Assembly: GCF_004216905.1 (NCBI RefSeq)
Contig: NZ_SGXJ01000002.1
Coordinates: 372,001-436,000, forward strand
Length of the DNA: 64,000 nucleotides
Source of the DNA: Kribbella sp. VKM Ac-2569
Lineage (GTDB): Bacteria; Actinomycetota; Actinomycetes; Propionibacteriales; Kribbellaceae
Reading direction: 5' to 3'
The translations under genes were made by a program, and so were the position numbers. Positions 16,360 to 24,662 of this stretch are shown in pieces; position 1 is the first letter of the stretch, and every line of letters begins with the position of its first letter. Below the pieces are notes generated by a model. It searched no databases, was not told the origin of the DNA, and saw nothing but the letters and a program-made list of their open reading frames with translations.

Positions 16360-17027
16360 GCGAGGTCACCTCCGTCGCCGAAGAGGCCGCCGTCGACCGG
16401 CGGGCCGCCGACCCGGGTCTGGCCGGACCGCGGGGCCCGGTGCTCCAGGTGCTTACGCAGCATCGACCGGCCGCGGTGGATGCGGCTGCGGACGGTGCCG
16501 AGCTTCACGTCCAGGACGTCCGCGATCTCGTCGTACGTCATGCCCTCGATGTCGCACAGCACCACCGCCGCGCGGAAGTCCTCGGGCAGCGCGTCGAGCG
16601 CGTCCTGTACGTCGTGGTCGAACAGGTCGGAGTCGAGCTTCTCGGCCGGGCCCTCGCCCTTGGCCGGGAGCCGGTCGTGCGCGTCCTCGGGCAGGCCGTC
16701 GAAGCGGATCCGCTGCTTGCGGCGGGCGCCGTCCAGGAACAGGTTCGTGGTGATCCGGTAGAGCCAGCCCTCGAACGTCCCCGGCGTGTAGGACGACAGC
16801 GAGCGGAAGACCCGGACGAAAACTTCCTGGGTCAGGTCCTCGGCGTCGTGCTTGTTACCGGTCAGCCGATAGGCCAGCCGGTAGACGCGGGCGGAGTGCG
16901 TGCGGACGATCTCGTCCCACGACGGCAGTGCGTCCGGCACCTGCTGGGGTGCGGGGACCGTCGACGTGTCGAACGGCTTCACCGCAACGCCTCCCTGGGT
17001 CCTCTCGGCAATAAGCGTGAAGGCCAT
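16356..17027 (-). CDS. sigE: ECF sigma factor SigE
   Basis: A 223-residue ECF sigma factor. Region 2 spans about 40-105 ([27 protein letters not shown], in part) and region 4 about 140-190 ([26 protein letters not shown], with the [17 protein letters not shown]). A Gly/Pro-rich tail follows. It directs RNA polymerase to envelope-stress promoters. The partner anti-sigma overlaps its stop; htrA and the RseB-like gene lie downstream. Two GGAAC-N16/17-(C)GTT promoters upstream suggest autoregulation. A GTG at about 16982 is an alternative shorter start. Confidence 0.94.
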   Translation of the reverse strand: MAFTLIAERTQGGVAVKPFDTSTVPAPQQVPDALPSWDEIVRTHSARVYRLAYRLTGNKHDAEDLTQEVFVRVFRSLSSYTPGTFEGWLYRITTNLFLDGARRKQRIRFDGLPEDAHDRLPAKGEGPAEKLDSDLFDHDVQDALDALPEDFRAAVVLCDIEGMTYDEIADVLDVKLGTVRSRIHRGRSMLRKHLEHRAPRSGQTRVGGPPVDGGLFGDGGDLA

Positions 17028-17062
17028 GGTGCCGCGGTCACCGTCCTCTGCGCACGTCGGGA

Positions 17063-17087
17063 GAACCCGGGTTCGACCCTGAGTTCC
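17063..17087 (-). promoter_or_regulatory. Candidate SigE-type promoter P2 for sigE
   Basis: On the minus strand GGAAC (17087-17083) is followed after 16 nt by GTTC (17066-17063), a match to the ECF/SigE -35 GGAAC and -10 GTT pattern. It lies 36 bp upstream of the sigE ATG. Confidence 0.5.
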
Positions 17088-17101
17088 TCGTACGACGGCT
17101 C

Positions 17102-17127
17102 AACGCGGCGCTCCGGCCGGAAGTTCC
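17102..17127 (-). promoter_or_regulatory. Candidate SigE-type promoter P1 for sigE
   Basis: On the minus strand GGAAC (17127-17123) is followed after 17 nt by CGTT (17105-17102), the classic SigE spacing. It lies about 75 bp upstream of the sigE start and supports positive autoregulation. Confidence 0.55.
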
Positions 17128-17177
17128 CGGCCGGTGCCTTCATTACACAAGACGCGTGAGAGGTCATTTCGGTTGAG

Positions 17178-17399
17178 CTACTTCTCCTCGATGACGGCGA
17201 TCGGGTCGCCGTCGCGGACGACCTCACCCTCGACGACCTTCAGTTCGGTGATGGTGCCGGCCACCTCGGCCAGCACCGGGATCTCCATCTTCATCGACTC
17301 CAGGATGACAAGCGTGTCGTCCGGGCCCACCGTGTCTCCGGCCTTGGCGGTGACCTTCAGCACGTTGGCCACCAGCTCGGCCAGCACGGTGTGACTCAA
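17178..17399 (-). CDS. Stand-alone biotinyl/lipoyl carrier domain (BCCP-like)
   Basis: A 73-residue protein that is only a biotin/lipoyl attachment domain. The modified lysine is Lys37 in ESMKMEIPV, the biotinylation signature; the Gly hairpin EGEVVRDGDPI follows. It would carry CO2 for an acyl-CoA carboxylase whose catalytic subunits are not in this window. A minus-strand gene 150 bp upstream of sigE, it is probably transcribed apart. Lipoylation is less likely because the MKM context is the biotin type. Confidence 0.9.
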   Translation of the reverse strand: MSHTVLAELVANVLKVTAKAGDTVGPDDTLVILESMKMEIPVLAEVAGTITELKVVEGEVVRDGDPIAVIEEK

Positions 17400-17462
17400 C
17401 TCGCGCTCCTCCCATTCCCGGAATCCCCACCCCGATCCTAGGCGTGGCAGGCCAGGACTGAG

Positions 17463-18008
17463 CTACTGGGCGTCGGCCGGGTGCTGCCGGGCCCGGTACG
17501 ACGCGACGCGCGTCCGGCTCGAGCACCGCGGTGTGCAGAACCTCCGCGGCCGCTTCTCCGCCGCATTGGCGAACACCCGCTCGCAGTCCACTGCCGCACA
17601 GACCCCGAGGGCCTCGAACCCGTGACCGGCCGCGAACGTCGCCAGCCCGAGCGCAGTCGTTGCCGCCAGCCAATCGGCCCAGGTGGCTCCCGGCTTCGCC
17701 ACATGCAGGTGCCACGGCGACCCGTCGTGGTCGGACAGATACGGGCGTACGGCGTACTCCTCGAGCAACTCGTTGAGCATCCGGGCCGCTGCGCGCGGGT
17801 CGGCATGGAAGACCTCACGGACCCGCGCCCGGACCTCACGGACCGCGACCAGGTCGTCCTCGTCCAGCGTGATCGGATCCGACTCACCATGCTCGAGGAG
17901 GAACGCGCGTATGTCGGCCGGCGCTGTCAACTGCTCCGGCTCGCGGGTGCGCGTGTTGACGAGGTCGACCGCGAGCCGCACCCGTCGGTCCGGCGTCAGA
18001 ATATCCAC
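17463..18008 (-). CDS. ABATE/CGNR zinc-finger putative regulator (variant CSSR finger)
   Basis: A 181-residue protein. The N-terminal part is an ABATE-type ligand domain (RLAVDLVNTRTREPE..., TWADWLAATTALGLATF). The C-terminus has a four-cysteine finger, CAAVDCERVF...RRFCTPRC, in which the family's CGNR is replaced by CSSR followed by TRVASYRAR. These proteins are thought to be DNA-binding regulators. GTG start at 18008 with GGAAGGAG 5 nt upstream. It is divergent from the MFS gene across a 71-bp region with repeated GTAACGC, probably its operator. Confidence 0.85.
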   Translation of the reverse strand: MDILTPDRRVRLAVDLVNTRTREPEQLTAPADIRAFLLEHGESDPITLDEDDLVAVREVRARVREVFHADPRAAARMLNELLEEYAVRPYLSDHDGSPWHLHVAKPGATWADWLAATTALGLATFAAGHGFEALGVCAAVDCERVFANAAEKRPRRFCTPRCSSRTRVASYRARQHPADAQ

Positions 18009-18020
18009 TGGACTCCTTCC

Positions 18021-18066
18021 GTAACGCCTTTATTATCGTAACGCGTAACAGCTATCTTTGCGTTAC
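18021..18066. promoter_or_regulatory. Repeated GTAACGC motifs in a divergent promoter
   Basis: GTAACGC occurs at 18021-18027 and 18038-18044, with GTAAC again at 18045-18049, and its inverse GCGTTAC at 18060-18066 immediately before the MFS gene's AGGAGG (18067-18072). This is a good candidate operator for the CGNR regulator, blocking both genes. Confidence 0.6.
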
Positions 18067-18079
18067 AGGAGGTTCGGGC

Positions 18080-19246
18080 GTGGCGAGCTACTACTTGGCG
18101 GCGACACTGGCCCGGCTTGCCGACGAGATGGTCGCGTTCACGCTGGTCTTGCTGGTGCTGGAGCGAACGGACAGTCCAGCGCTCGCGGGGATCACCGGGG
18201 CTGCTTATGCGCTCCCGGCGGTCGCAACCGGGCCTCTGCTCGGTGCATGGCTGGACAGGACGCCGTACCGGCGAAGTGCGCTCGCACTCAACCAGGCTGT
18301 GCTCGGCGTGGTCATGCTCAGCCTGCTGGCCGTAGTCGGCCACAGCGCGCACTGGATCACACCGGCGCTCGCAGCAGTCGCCGGCGCAACGCTGCCGATG
18401 GTCAGCGGCGGATTCACCAGCATGCTGCCGAGCCTGGTCCCATCAGAGCGACTGGCCCGCGCCAACTCGTTCGAGGCCGCGAGCTTCGGTGCCGCAACCA
18501 TCACCGGCCCCGCGACCGCTGCCACGATCGCAGCCACCCTGTCGGTGGAAGTCGCGGTCGTAGTGATCGCCGTGGCGGCAGCCCTCAGCATCTGCGCCAT
18601 CAGCCGCCTGCCTGCCCTGCCATCGTTGCAGACCGCTGGAGAACCCTTCCTGCCCGCTGTCCTGGCCGGTCTGACGCACCTGGTCCGCACACCGCGGCTG
18701 CGTGCCTCCACTGTGACCACGACCCTGCTGATGGGGGCCACTGGCATCCTGCTGATCGCCCTGCCGCTGCACATGGCTTCACTCGGCATGCCCAAGTCAG
18801 CGGCTGGCTATCTGTGGACGGCGATCGAACTCGGCAGCGTCACCACCGCGCTCCTGCTGACTCGCCTCCAAAACCGCTGGCGCCCTGAGCAGGTCGTCAT
18901 CGTGTCGGTCGCGGTCTACGGCGTCGCCCTGACCACCTGGCCACTGGCGACCAGCTTCGCCGTCCTCCTGGTCGTGGCCTTTGTCAGTGGTCTCCTGGAA
19001 GGCCCCACCCTCCCTGCCATGTTCGCCGCCCGCCAGCAGTACAGCCCGGAGTCCTTGCAAGGCCGAGTCAGCACCACAGCGGCCAGCCTCCGAGTCGGCG
19101 CCGCCGCGATCGGCCAAGCCACCGGCGGCCTTCTGGTCCCGGCTATCGGCACCCACCAGGCCCTGCTGGTCGTCGCCGTCGCCCTGCTCGCAGCCGCCGG
19201 CCTCGGCGCAGCCACCTCGAGAAAGGCACCGCTGCATGTCTCTTGA
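18080..19246 (+). CDS. MFS transporter
   Basis: A 388-residue, about 12-helix major facilitator protein of the compact drug-efflux-like type. The loop 2-3 motif GAWLDRTPYRRSAL lies near residue 55, and Gly/Ala-rich helices follow to the end. The GTG start at 18080 is preceded by AGGAGG. Substrate unknown. Its divergent CGNR neighbour and the overlapping downstream GNAT gene suggest an export/detoxification unit, but this is inference. Confidence 0.88.
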   Translation: MASYYLAATLARLADEMVAFTLVLLVLERTDSPALAGITGAAYALPAVATGPLLGAWLDRTPYRRSALALNQAVLGVVMLSLLAVVGHSAHWITPALAAVAGATLPMVSGGFTSMLPSLVPSERLARANSFEAASFGAATITGPATAATIAATLSVEVAVVVIAVAAALSICAISRLPALPSLQTAGEPFLPAVLAGLTHLVRTPRLRASTVTTTLLMGATGILLIALPLHMASLGMPKSAAGYLWTAIELGSVTTALLLTRLQNRWRPEQVVIVSVAVYGVALTTWPLATSFAVLLVVAFVSGLLEGPTLPAMFAARQQYSPESLQGRVSTTAASLRVGAAAIGQATGGLLVPAIGTHQALLVVAVALLAAAGLGAATSRKAPLHVS

Positions 19247-19826
19247 CGCCTGGGTCCACGGCTGGACCATCTCCCGCAGTACTGCGCCACCAGTGAAGCT
19301 CGGGAGTGGTTACCGAATCGACGTGGGCCTGCCCGGTCACCAGGTCCGCTACGTCTTACCGAAGTACGACGTTGGTCTGGTCGACGGGCTCGGGGAGCCG
19401 GACACCTGGCTCAAGATCTGCGGACAGGTCTCGCTGGGCGCGCCGTGGCAGGTCCAGCCAGCCGAGTACCTGATGACGAGTCGGCTGAGCAGCACAGACT
19501 CGAGTTTGGCCGCGTCGTACGAGTTAGAGAGTGTGCGGCGGGGCAGCCTGGTCGACGTTGTCGTGCACGCCGCCGACGGCTCGGTGGCAGCGCGCGGGAA
19601 GGCGGCGCTCACGGGAGAGGCTGCTGTCTTCGACCAGATCGAGACGTCTCCGCAGCACCGGCGGCGCGGGCTCGGCCGCAGTGTCATGGCTGCTCTGTCC
19701 GCCGCAACACAGTACGCCGGTGCGACCACCGGCGTACTGGTTGCGACTGAAGAGGGGCGAGCGCTCTACACCGCGCTGGGGTGGACGCTCGAGTCCCCGA
19801 TGACTGCTGCGGTCAGTCGAGGATGA
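19236..19826 (+). CDS. GNAT-family acetyltransferase
   Basis: A 196-residue protein whose C-terminal 70 residues hold the GNAT acetyl-CoA site (FDQIETSPQHRRRGLGRSVM, QxxGxG variant RRRGLG) and the closing GVLVATEEGRALYTALGW. The first 120 residues are less typical and probably give substrate specificity. ATG at 19236 lies 11 nt inside the MFS gene, so translation is coupled to it. Its end overlaps the convergent SIS gene by 14 nt. Confidence 0.85.
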   Translation: MSLDAWVHGWTISRSTAPPVKLGSGYRIDVGLPGHQVRYVLPKYDVGLVDGLGEPDTWLKICGQVSLGAPWQVQPAEYLMTSRLSSTDSSLAASYELESVRRGSLVDVVVHAADGSVAARGKAALTGEAAVFDQIETSPQHRRRGLGRSVMAALSAATQYAGATTGVLVATEEGRALYTALGWTLESPMTAAVSRG

Positions 19827-20694
19827 CGGAGCGGGAGAGGCTGCGCGGCTGGTCGGGGTTGAGGCCCAGAGCCAGGGACTTGGCGACTGCGACCCGCTGG
19901 GCGACGACGAGGGACGCCATCGGGTCGAGGTCGGCGTGGTGGACGATGGTCGCGCCGGTGGCCTTGACGTCGTCCAGCAGGCCCGCCGGCGGCTCGCCGA
20001 AGACCCAGACGCCGCGGCCGGGCTGCGCGATCGCGATCGGGCCGTGCCGGTAGTCCATCGCCGGGTACGCCTCGGTCCACGCCGATGCGGCCTCACGCTG
20101 CTTGAGTCCGGCCTCGTGCGCCAGGCCAACGGTCCACCGGGTGCCGAGGTACGTGACCTGCTCGAGCTTGGCCAGGTCGTCGACGTCGATGGTCAGTGCG
20201 GTCTGAGCGTCCGCAGCGGCCTTCGAGAGGTCCTCACCGAGCGACGCGCGCAGCAGCGCCAGTGTGGTGGTCGCGAACCGGGTCTGCACCACGGACTGCT
20301 CGTCGGCGAAGTCGAGCAGGATGGTCTTGTCAGCCAGCTCGACGATCGGCGAGTCCGGGGTCGCGGTGATCGCCACGGTCGGTACGTCGGTCGCGCGGAT
20401 CAGGTCGAGCACCTCGGTCGTCGTACCGGAGCGGCTGATCACCACGACGGCGTCGTACGAACGACCCGCCGGGAACTCGGATCCGGCGAACGCGTCGGTC
20501 TCGCCCTGGCCGAGGTCCTCGCGCAGCGCGGCGTACGCCATCGCCATGAACCAGGAGGTGCCGCAGCCGACCGCCGCGACCCGCTGACCGGCCTGCGGAA
20601 GTGCACCGCCGTACTGCGCGAAACCGTCCGAGACCTGCCGCCAAAGGTCCGGCTGAGTGGCGATCTCAGTGCTCACAAATGGCTGCTGCGTCAT
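19813..20694 (-). CDS. SIS-domain sugar isomerase/deaminase (AgaS/GlmS-like)
   Basis: A 293-residue protein made of two SIS domains. Landmarks are AAVGCGTSWFMAMAYAAL (about 41-58), the sugar-phosphate loop VVVISRSGTTTEVLDLI (about 83-99) and, in the second domain, YRHGPIAIAQPG. The layout is that of the isomerase half of GlmS without the glutaminase domain, as in AgaS/FrlB/GlmD-like enzymes acting on amino-sugar phosphates. The gene is divergent from a DeoR-type regulator, which fits an inducible sugar-phosphate step. The substrate is not determinable here. Confidence 0.88.
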   Translation of the reverse strand: MTQQPFVSTEIATQPDLWRQVSDGFAQYGGALPQAGQRVAAVGCGTSWFMAMAYAALREDLGQGETDAFAGSEFPAGRSYDAVVVISRSGTTTEVLDLIRATDVPTVAITATPDSPIVELADKTILLDFADEQSVVQTRFATTTLALLRASLGEDLSKAAADAQTALTIDVDDLAKLEQVTYLGTRWTVGLAHEAGLKQREAASAWTEAYPAMDYRHGPIAIAQPGRGVWVFGEPPAGLLDDVKATGATIVHHADLDPMASLVVAQRVAVAKSLALGLNPDQPRSLSRSVILD

Positions 20695-20716
20695 GTCGTC
20701 TCCGCACTTGTCATGG

Positions 20717-20741
20717 TCGAAACTGCTCGAACGTGATCGAA
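20717..20741. promoter_or_regulatory. Three TCGAA repeats at exact 10-bp spacing (DeoR operator candidate)
   Basis: TCGAA occurs at 20717, 20727 and 20737, one helical turn apart, in the 101-bp gap between the divergent SIS and DeoR genes. DeoR/AgaR-type repressors typically bind 10-bp-phased direct repeats, so this is the likely operator. Confidence 0.55.
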
Positions 20742-20795
20742 TGGTGCCAACCAGCCGCCACCGGGCTGACCGATTGTGTGAAGGAGGAGCCCCGG

Positions 20796-21578
20796 GTGAA
20801 GCGTTATGAACGCCTCAACACCTTGCTCGAGTCGCTCGCCGAAAAAGGCGCCATCGACGTCGACGAGCTCGCCGAGCAGTTGCATGTGTCCGCGGCCACG
20901 ATCAGGCGTGACCTGGACCATCTCGGCAAGCAGCAGCTCCTCACCCGGACCCGCGGCGGCGCGGTCGCCAACGCGGTGTCGTACGACCTGCCGCTGCGCT
21001 ACAAGACTGCGCGTTTCGCGTCCGAGAAGCAGCGAATCGCGCAAGCGGCGGCCACGCTGGTGCGTCGCGGCATGGTGATCGGGATGAACGGCGGGACCAC
21101 CATCTCCGAGGTGGCGCGGACGCTGGCGACCCGGCCGGAGCTGTCCGCGGAGCACGGTGAGCCGGCGTTCACACTCGTCACCAACGCGCTGAACATCGCC
21201 AACGAGCTGATCGTCCGGCCGCACGTGAAGATGGTGCTGACCGGCGGCGTCGCGCGGCCGCAGTCCTACGAGATGATCGGCCCGCTGTCGCACCGGATCC
21301 TGTCCGACCTGTCGCTGGACATCGCCTTCATCGGTGTCGACGGGATCGACGAGACCGGCGCCACCGCTCATCACGAGGGCGAGGCGAACATCAACCAGCT
21401 GATCGTCAGCCGGGCCGCGAAGGTGGTCGTGGTGGCCGACTCCTCCAAGCTCGGGCAGCGGGCCTTCGCCCGGATCTGCGAGCTGAGCGAGATCGACACG
21501 CTCGTCACCGACGCCCAGGCCGACGAGTCGCAGCTCGCCGTCTTCAAAGAAGCCGGCATCGACGTCATCCGCGCCTGA
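20796..21578 (+). CDS. DeoR-family sugar-responsive repressor
   Basis: A 260-residue protein. The N-terminal HTH (RYERLNTLLESLAEKGAIDVDELAEQL in part; SAATIRRDLDHLGKQQLLTRTRGGAV) is the DeoR signature. The C-terminal sensor domain has the sugar-phosphate motif GMNGGTTISEVARTL, NANELI-like NIANEL, DIAFIGVDGID and VVVADSSKLGQRAF. GTG at 20796 has AAGGAGG 8 nt upstream. It probably represses the divergent SIS gene and itself until a phosphorylated sugar binds. Confidence 0.92.
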   Translation: MKRYERLNTLLESLAEKGAIDVDELAEQLHVSAATIRRDLDHLGKQQLLTRTRGGAVANAVSYDLPLRYKTARFASEKQRIAQAAATLVRRGMVIGMNGGTTISEVARTLATRPELSAEHGEPAFTLVTNALNIANELIVRPHVKMVLTGGVARPQSYEMIGPLSHRILSDLSLDIAFIGVDGIDETGATAHHEGEANINQLIVSRAAKVVVVADSSKLGQRAFARICELSEIDTLVTDAQADESQLAVFKEAGIDVIRA

Positions 21579-21728
21579 TCCCACTCCACACACCTCCCTC
21601 AACAGGTGAGTCACGTCTCCAAGCAACGATCATATCTGATCACCGCAAGGTTGTTATGAGCAAGAGTGCGCAACCTCCGCGCGTGCATCACGGAAAGCGG
21701 ACCTCCAGCCGCTAGGCTTCGGTTCAGC

Positions 21729-22430
21729 ATGGGTACCGCAGCCGCACACCACTCCGCCGACCACTCGGCCGATCATTGGGAGGACGCCATCGCCACCGGC
21801 ATCGACCCGACGTCCTGGGCGTACGCCGAGGACTACACCGGTGAGGACGAGGTCGTCACCGGTGCGCGGGCGAGCGCCGCGGACAGCGGTGTCGCCCCGA
21901 TCGGCCCCGGCGCGGCCGCCGCACTGAGCCTGCTCGCCGCCGGCGTGGGCGCGAAGGCGGTCGTCGAGATCGGCACCGGGACCGGCGTCTCCGGGCTCGC
22001 GCTGCTGCGCGGCATGCGCGCCGACGGCACGCTCACCACGGTCGACATCGACGCGGAGAACCAGCGGCTCGCGCGCAAGACGTTCCTGGACGCCGGCGTC
22101 GCGTCGAACCGGTTCCGCCTGATCGCCGGCGCCGGGCTGGACGTCGTCACCCGGCTCACCGACGGTCACTACGACCTGGTCTTCTGCGACGCGGACCGCC
22201 GCGAGAACACGGCGTACCTGCACGAGGCACTCCGCCTGCTCCGCCCCGGCGGCATCGTCGCCTTCGCCGGCATCCTCACCGCCGGCCGAGTAGCCGACCC
22301 GGCCCGCCGCGACCCCGACACCATGGCCCTCCGAGACCTGATCCGCGCCGTCCGAGATGACGACAACCTGGTCTCAGCCCTCCTCCCCACCTCCGAAGGC
22401 CTCCTAACCGCCGCCAAACGCCTGAAGTAG
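21729..22430 (+). CDS. SAM-dependent O-methyltransferase (Rv1220c-like)
   Basis: A 233-residue class I O-methyltransferase of the COMT-like family 3. The SAM motif VVEIGTGTGVSGLALL lies near residues 79-94, DIDAENQ follows motif I, and the metal/catalytic acid region is YDLVFCDADRRENTAYLHEA. In many actinobacteria its homologue sits next to sigE; here 4.7 kb of other genes separate them. ATG at 21729. The substrate is unknown. The stop is 3 nt from the stop of the convergent hydrolase. Confidence 0.88.
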   Translation: MGTAAAHHSADHSADHWEDAIATGIDPTSWAYAEDYTGEDEVVTGARASAADSGVAPIGPGAAAALSLLAAGVGAKAVVEIGTGTGVSGLALLRGMRADGTLTTVDIDAENQRLARKTFLDAGVASNRFRLIAGAGLDVVTRLTDGHYDLVFCDADRRENTAYLHEALRLLRPGGIVAFAGILTAGRVADPARRDPDTMALRDLIRAVRDDDNLVSALLPTSEGLLTAAKRLK

Positions 22431-22433
22431 CCG

Positions 22434-23156
22434 CTAGCTGGTCAGGCGGGTTAGTTCGGTGGTTACTTCGTGCCAGGGGTCGGTTTGGGGATCGATCAGT
22501 TCGTAGTGGCCGCTGTGGGGGACGCGGTGGAAGTGGGCGGTGGGGTGGGCGGTGAAGTAGGACTCGGTGATGGTGATGGGGACGACTGTGTCGTGGGTGC
22601 CGTGGATGAGGGTTACCGGGGCTATAGAGGCCGGGAGGTGGGCCGGGTCCAGGTCGTTGCGGACGCCGCCGCCGATGAAGTCCTGTACGGCGCCCTCGCC
22701 TATGTGCTCGCGGTCAGCCTTCAGGAGGTCGGCTACGGGGGCCAGGGCGACCACACCGCGCAGCCTGACCGGGTTGAGCGTCGACGCGGCCCACAGCGCG
22801 AGCTGGCCACCGGCGGAGTGCCCCATGAGCACGTAGCCCGCGTGCACGTCCACCAGGTCGGGTAGCGCGTCCAGCGCCGTACGGATGTCACTGGTCGTCG
22901 CGTCGGGGTTGCCGGGCTCGCGGCGGTACTCCAGGGACAGGACCGGCCAGCCGAGGTCGGACAGCGCTGCGCCGAGCGAGCGGGCGTGCACCCGGTCGTA
23001 CTGCGGCCGCCAGAACCCGCCGTGCAGGAACACCACGAGCGGCCGGTAGTCCTTCGCGTGCCAGTAGTCGATCACCTGGTCCGCGTGGTCGCCGTACCGC
23101 AACTCCTCGTCCGGCTCGGGCGCCTTACGCGACAGTACTGATCGGTCCTCACTCAT
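22434..23156 (-). CDS. Alpha/beta hydrolase, probable N-formylkynurenine formamidase
   Basis: A 240-residue alpha/beta hydrolase. The oxyanion motif HGGFW (residues about 45-49) is the HGGxW of the AFMID/BNA7 kynurenine formamidases. The nucleophile is Ser in GHSAGG, the acid Asp in GTHDTVVP and the base His in PHSGHYELID. It would hydrolyse N-formylkynurenine to kynurenine. This role rests on the motif plus its place as the last gene of the kynurenine operon (ATG overlaps the previous stop by 4 nt). The classical bacterial KynB is a different fold, so no symbol is given. Confidence 0.8.
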   Translation of the reverse strand: MSEDRSVLSRKAPEPDEELRYGDHADQVIDYWHAKDYRPLVVFLHGGFWRPQYDRVHARSLGAALSDLGWPVLSLEYRREPGNPDATTSDIRTALDALPDLVDVHAGYVLMGHSAGGQLALWAASTLNPVRLRGVVALAPVADLLKADREHIGEGAVQDFIGGGVRNDLDPAHLPASIAPVTLIHGTHDTVVPITITESYFTAHPTAHFHRVPHSGHYELIDPQTDPWHEVTTELTRLTS

Positions 23157-24148
23157 TCAGACCTCCCGAGGTAGCGCAGGGCATTCAGAGTCAGCAGTTT
23201 GTGCTGCTGCTCCGCGGTCAGGAAGCCGGCCTTCCGCACCACCTCCCCGACCGGCCGCTCGCCCAGTGGATAGGGATAGTCACTGCCGACCAGAACGCGG
23301 TCTTCCCCCAAGGTATCGACAAGTAGCCGCAAAGGCGCTGATTCGAACACGACCGTGTCGACCAGGATCCGGTCCAGGTACGTCGACGGTGGGTGCTCGG
23401 AGCAACCACGGACGATGTCCCCGCGCCGGTGCCACGCGTTCTCCAGCCGCCCGAGCCAGAACGCGAAACTCCCGCCTCCGTGGGCGAAACAGATCCTCAA
23501 GGCAGGCGGCAACCGGTCGAACGCCCCGCCCAGGATCATCGCCAGCAACGACAGATGCGTCTCGGCCGGCATCCCGGTCAGCCAGCGCGCCATCCAGCGA
23601 TCCAGCCGCGGCCCGCCCGGCATGTCCCACGGATGCACCAGCACCGGAGTACCGGTCTCCGCGCAATGGTTGAGGAAGGCAACAATTCCGGCGTCGTCGA
23701 GGTCCTTGTCACCGACATGGTTTCCGATCTCGACACCGACATGTCCGGCCGCGCGGCAACGGTCCAGTTCGGCGCAGGCCAGGTCCGGATCCTGCAGCGG
23801 CACCTGGCAGAACGGCACGAACCGGTCGTCACCGGCCAGCGTCTCCAAGGTCAGGTCGTTGAAGATCTCCGCCAGCTTGACGGCCTGCGCCGCCGGGCGT
23901 TCGTACCCGAAGAACACCGGGGTCGGCGACACCACCTGGAGATCGATGCCGTCGGCATCCATATCGGCACGCCGTACGGCGGGATCCCAAGCCTGCGGTC
24001 CGACCGGGCGGAACTCGGTCTCGCCGATCATGATCATCGCGGCTCGTTCGGAGTCGACCCGCAACCACGGCCAGCCGTCGCCGCCGCACGCGGCCGAAAG
24101 ATCCGGCCACCCGTGCGGGACCAGATGAGTGTGGACGTCTACGGTCAT
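23153..24148 (-). CDS. nbaD: 2-Amino-3-carboxymuconate-6-semialdehyde decarboxylase
   Basis: A 331-residue amidohydrolase-superfamily decarboxylase. Metal ligands are visible in VDVHTHLVP (His6, His8), PVLVHPWDMPG, FAHGGGSF and the Asp of GSDYPYPLG, the standard ACMSD set. It removes CO2 from the ring-cleavage product of 3-hydroxyanthranilate to give 2-aminomuconate semialdehyde, steering the pathway away from quinolinate/NAD. It overlaps both neighbours by 4 nt, placing it tightly in the kynurenine operon. Confidence 0.93.
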   Translation of the reverse strand: MTVDVHTHLVPHGWPDLSAACGGDGWPWLRVDSERAAMIMIGETEFRPVGPQAWDPAVRRADMDADGIDLQVVSPTPVFFGYERPAAQAVKLAEIFNDLTLETLAGDDRFVPFCQVPLQDPDLACAELDRCRAAGHVGVEIGNHVGDKDLDDAGIVAFLNHCAETGTPVLVHPWDMPGGPRLDRWMARWLTGMPAETHLSLLAMILGGAFDRLPPALRICFAHGGGSFAFWLGRLENAWHRRGDIVRGCSEHPPSTYLDRILVDTVVFESAPLRLLVDTLGEDRVLVGSDYPYPLGERPVGEVVRKAGFLTAEQQHKLLTLNALRYLGRSE

Positions 24149-24660
24149 TTACCCGGGTGCACCGTGCCGCATTCCGGGCAGGTCCGGGCGTCCTCGCTCT
24201 CGTAGAACGCTTTGAAGACGGGCGGCAGATCGGCGACGATGTCGGTCACCTGCAGCTCGACCTCGTGCACGATCGCGTTGCAGTTGGCGCAGTACCAGCG
24301 GAACTTCTCCAGTACGCCGGGTTCCCGGACTCGCTCGATCACCAGGCCGATCGAGTTCGGGCCGCGCTGCGGGGAGTGCGGCATGTTCCGGGGCAGCACC
24401 CACATCTCACCGGCGTTGACCGCGACCGTGGCCGGGCCGTCGTCGGTCATGACGTTGACCTTGAGCTCACCGGAGATCTGGTAGAAGAACTCCTCGTACG
24501 GGTCGACGTGGAAATCGGTGCGCTGATTCGGGCCGCCGACCACCATCGTGATGAAGTCGTCCCCGGTCGGGAATATCTGCTTGTTGCCGACCGGCGGCTT
24601 CAGCAGGTGCTTGTTCTCCTCGATCCACTGCGGAAAGTTGGTCGACTCCAAGTTCGCCAT
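24145..24660 (-). CDS. nbaC: 3-Hydroxyanthranilate 3,4-dioxygenase
   Basis: A 171-residue cupin dioxygenase. The Fe(II) ligands His51, Glu57 and His95 (DFHVDPYEEFFY; NMPHSPQR) fall at the same positions as in characterised bacterial enzymes, with Arg47 and Arg99 for substrate. The C-terminus has the rubredoxin-like second metal site CANC ... CPEC found in bacterial 3HAO. It opens the ring of 3-hydroxyanthranilate with O2. It begins 2 nt after the RidA-family gene. Confidence 0.95.
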   Translation of the reverse strand: MANLESTNFPQWIEENKHLLKPPVGNKQIFPTGDDFITMVVGGPNQRTDFHVDPYEEFFYQISGELKVNVMTDDGPATVAVNAGEMWVLPRNMPHSPQRGPNSIGLVIERVREPGVLEKFRWYCANCNAIVHEVELQVTDIVADLPPVFKAFYESEDARTCPECGTVHPGK

Positions 24661-24662
24661 AC

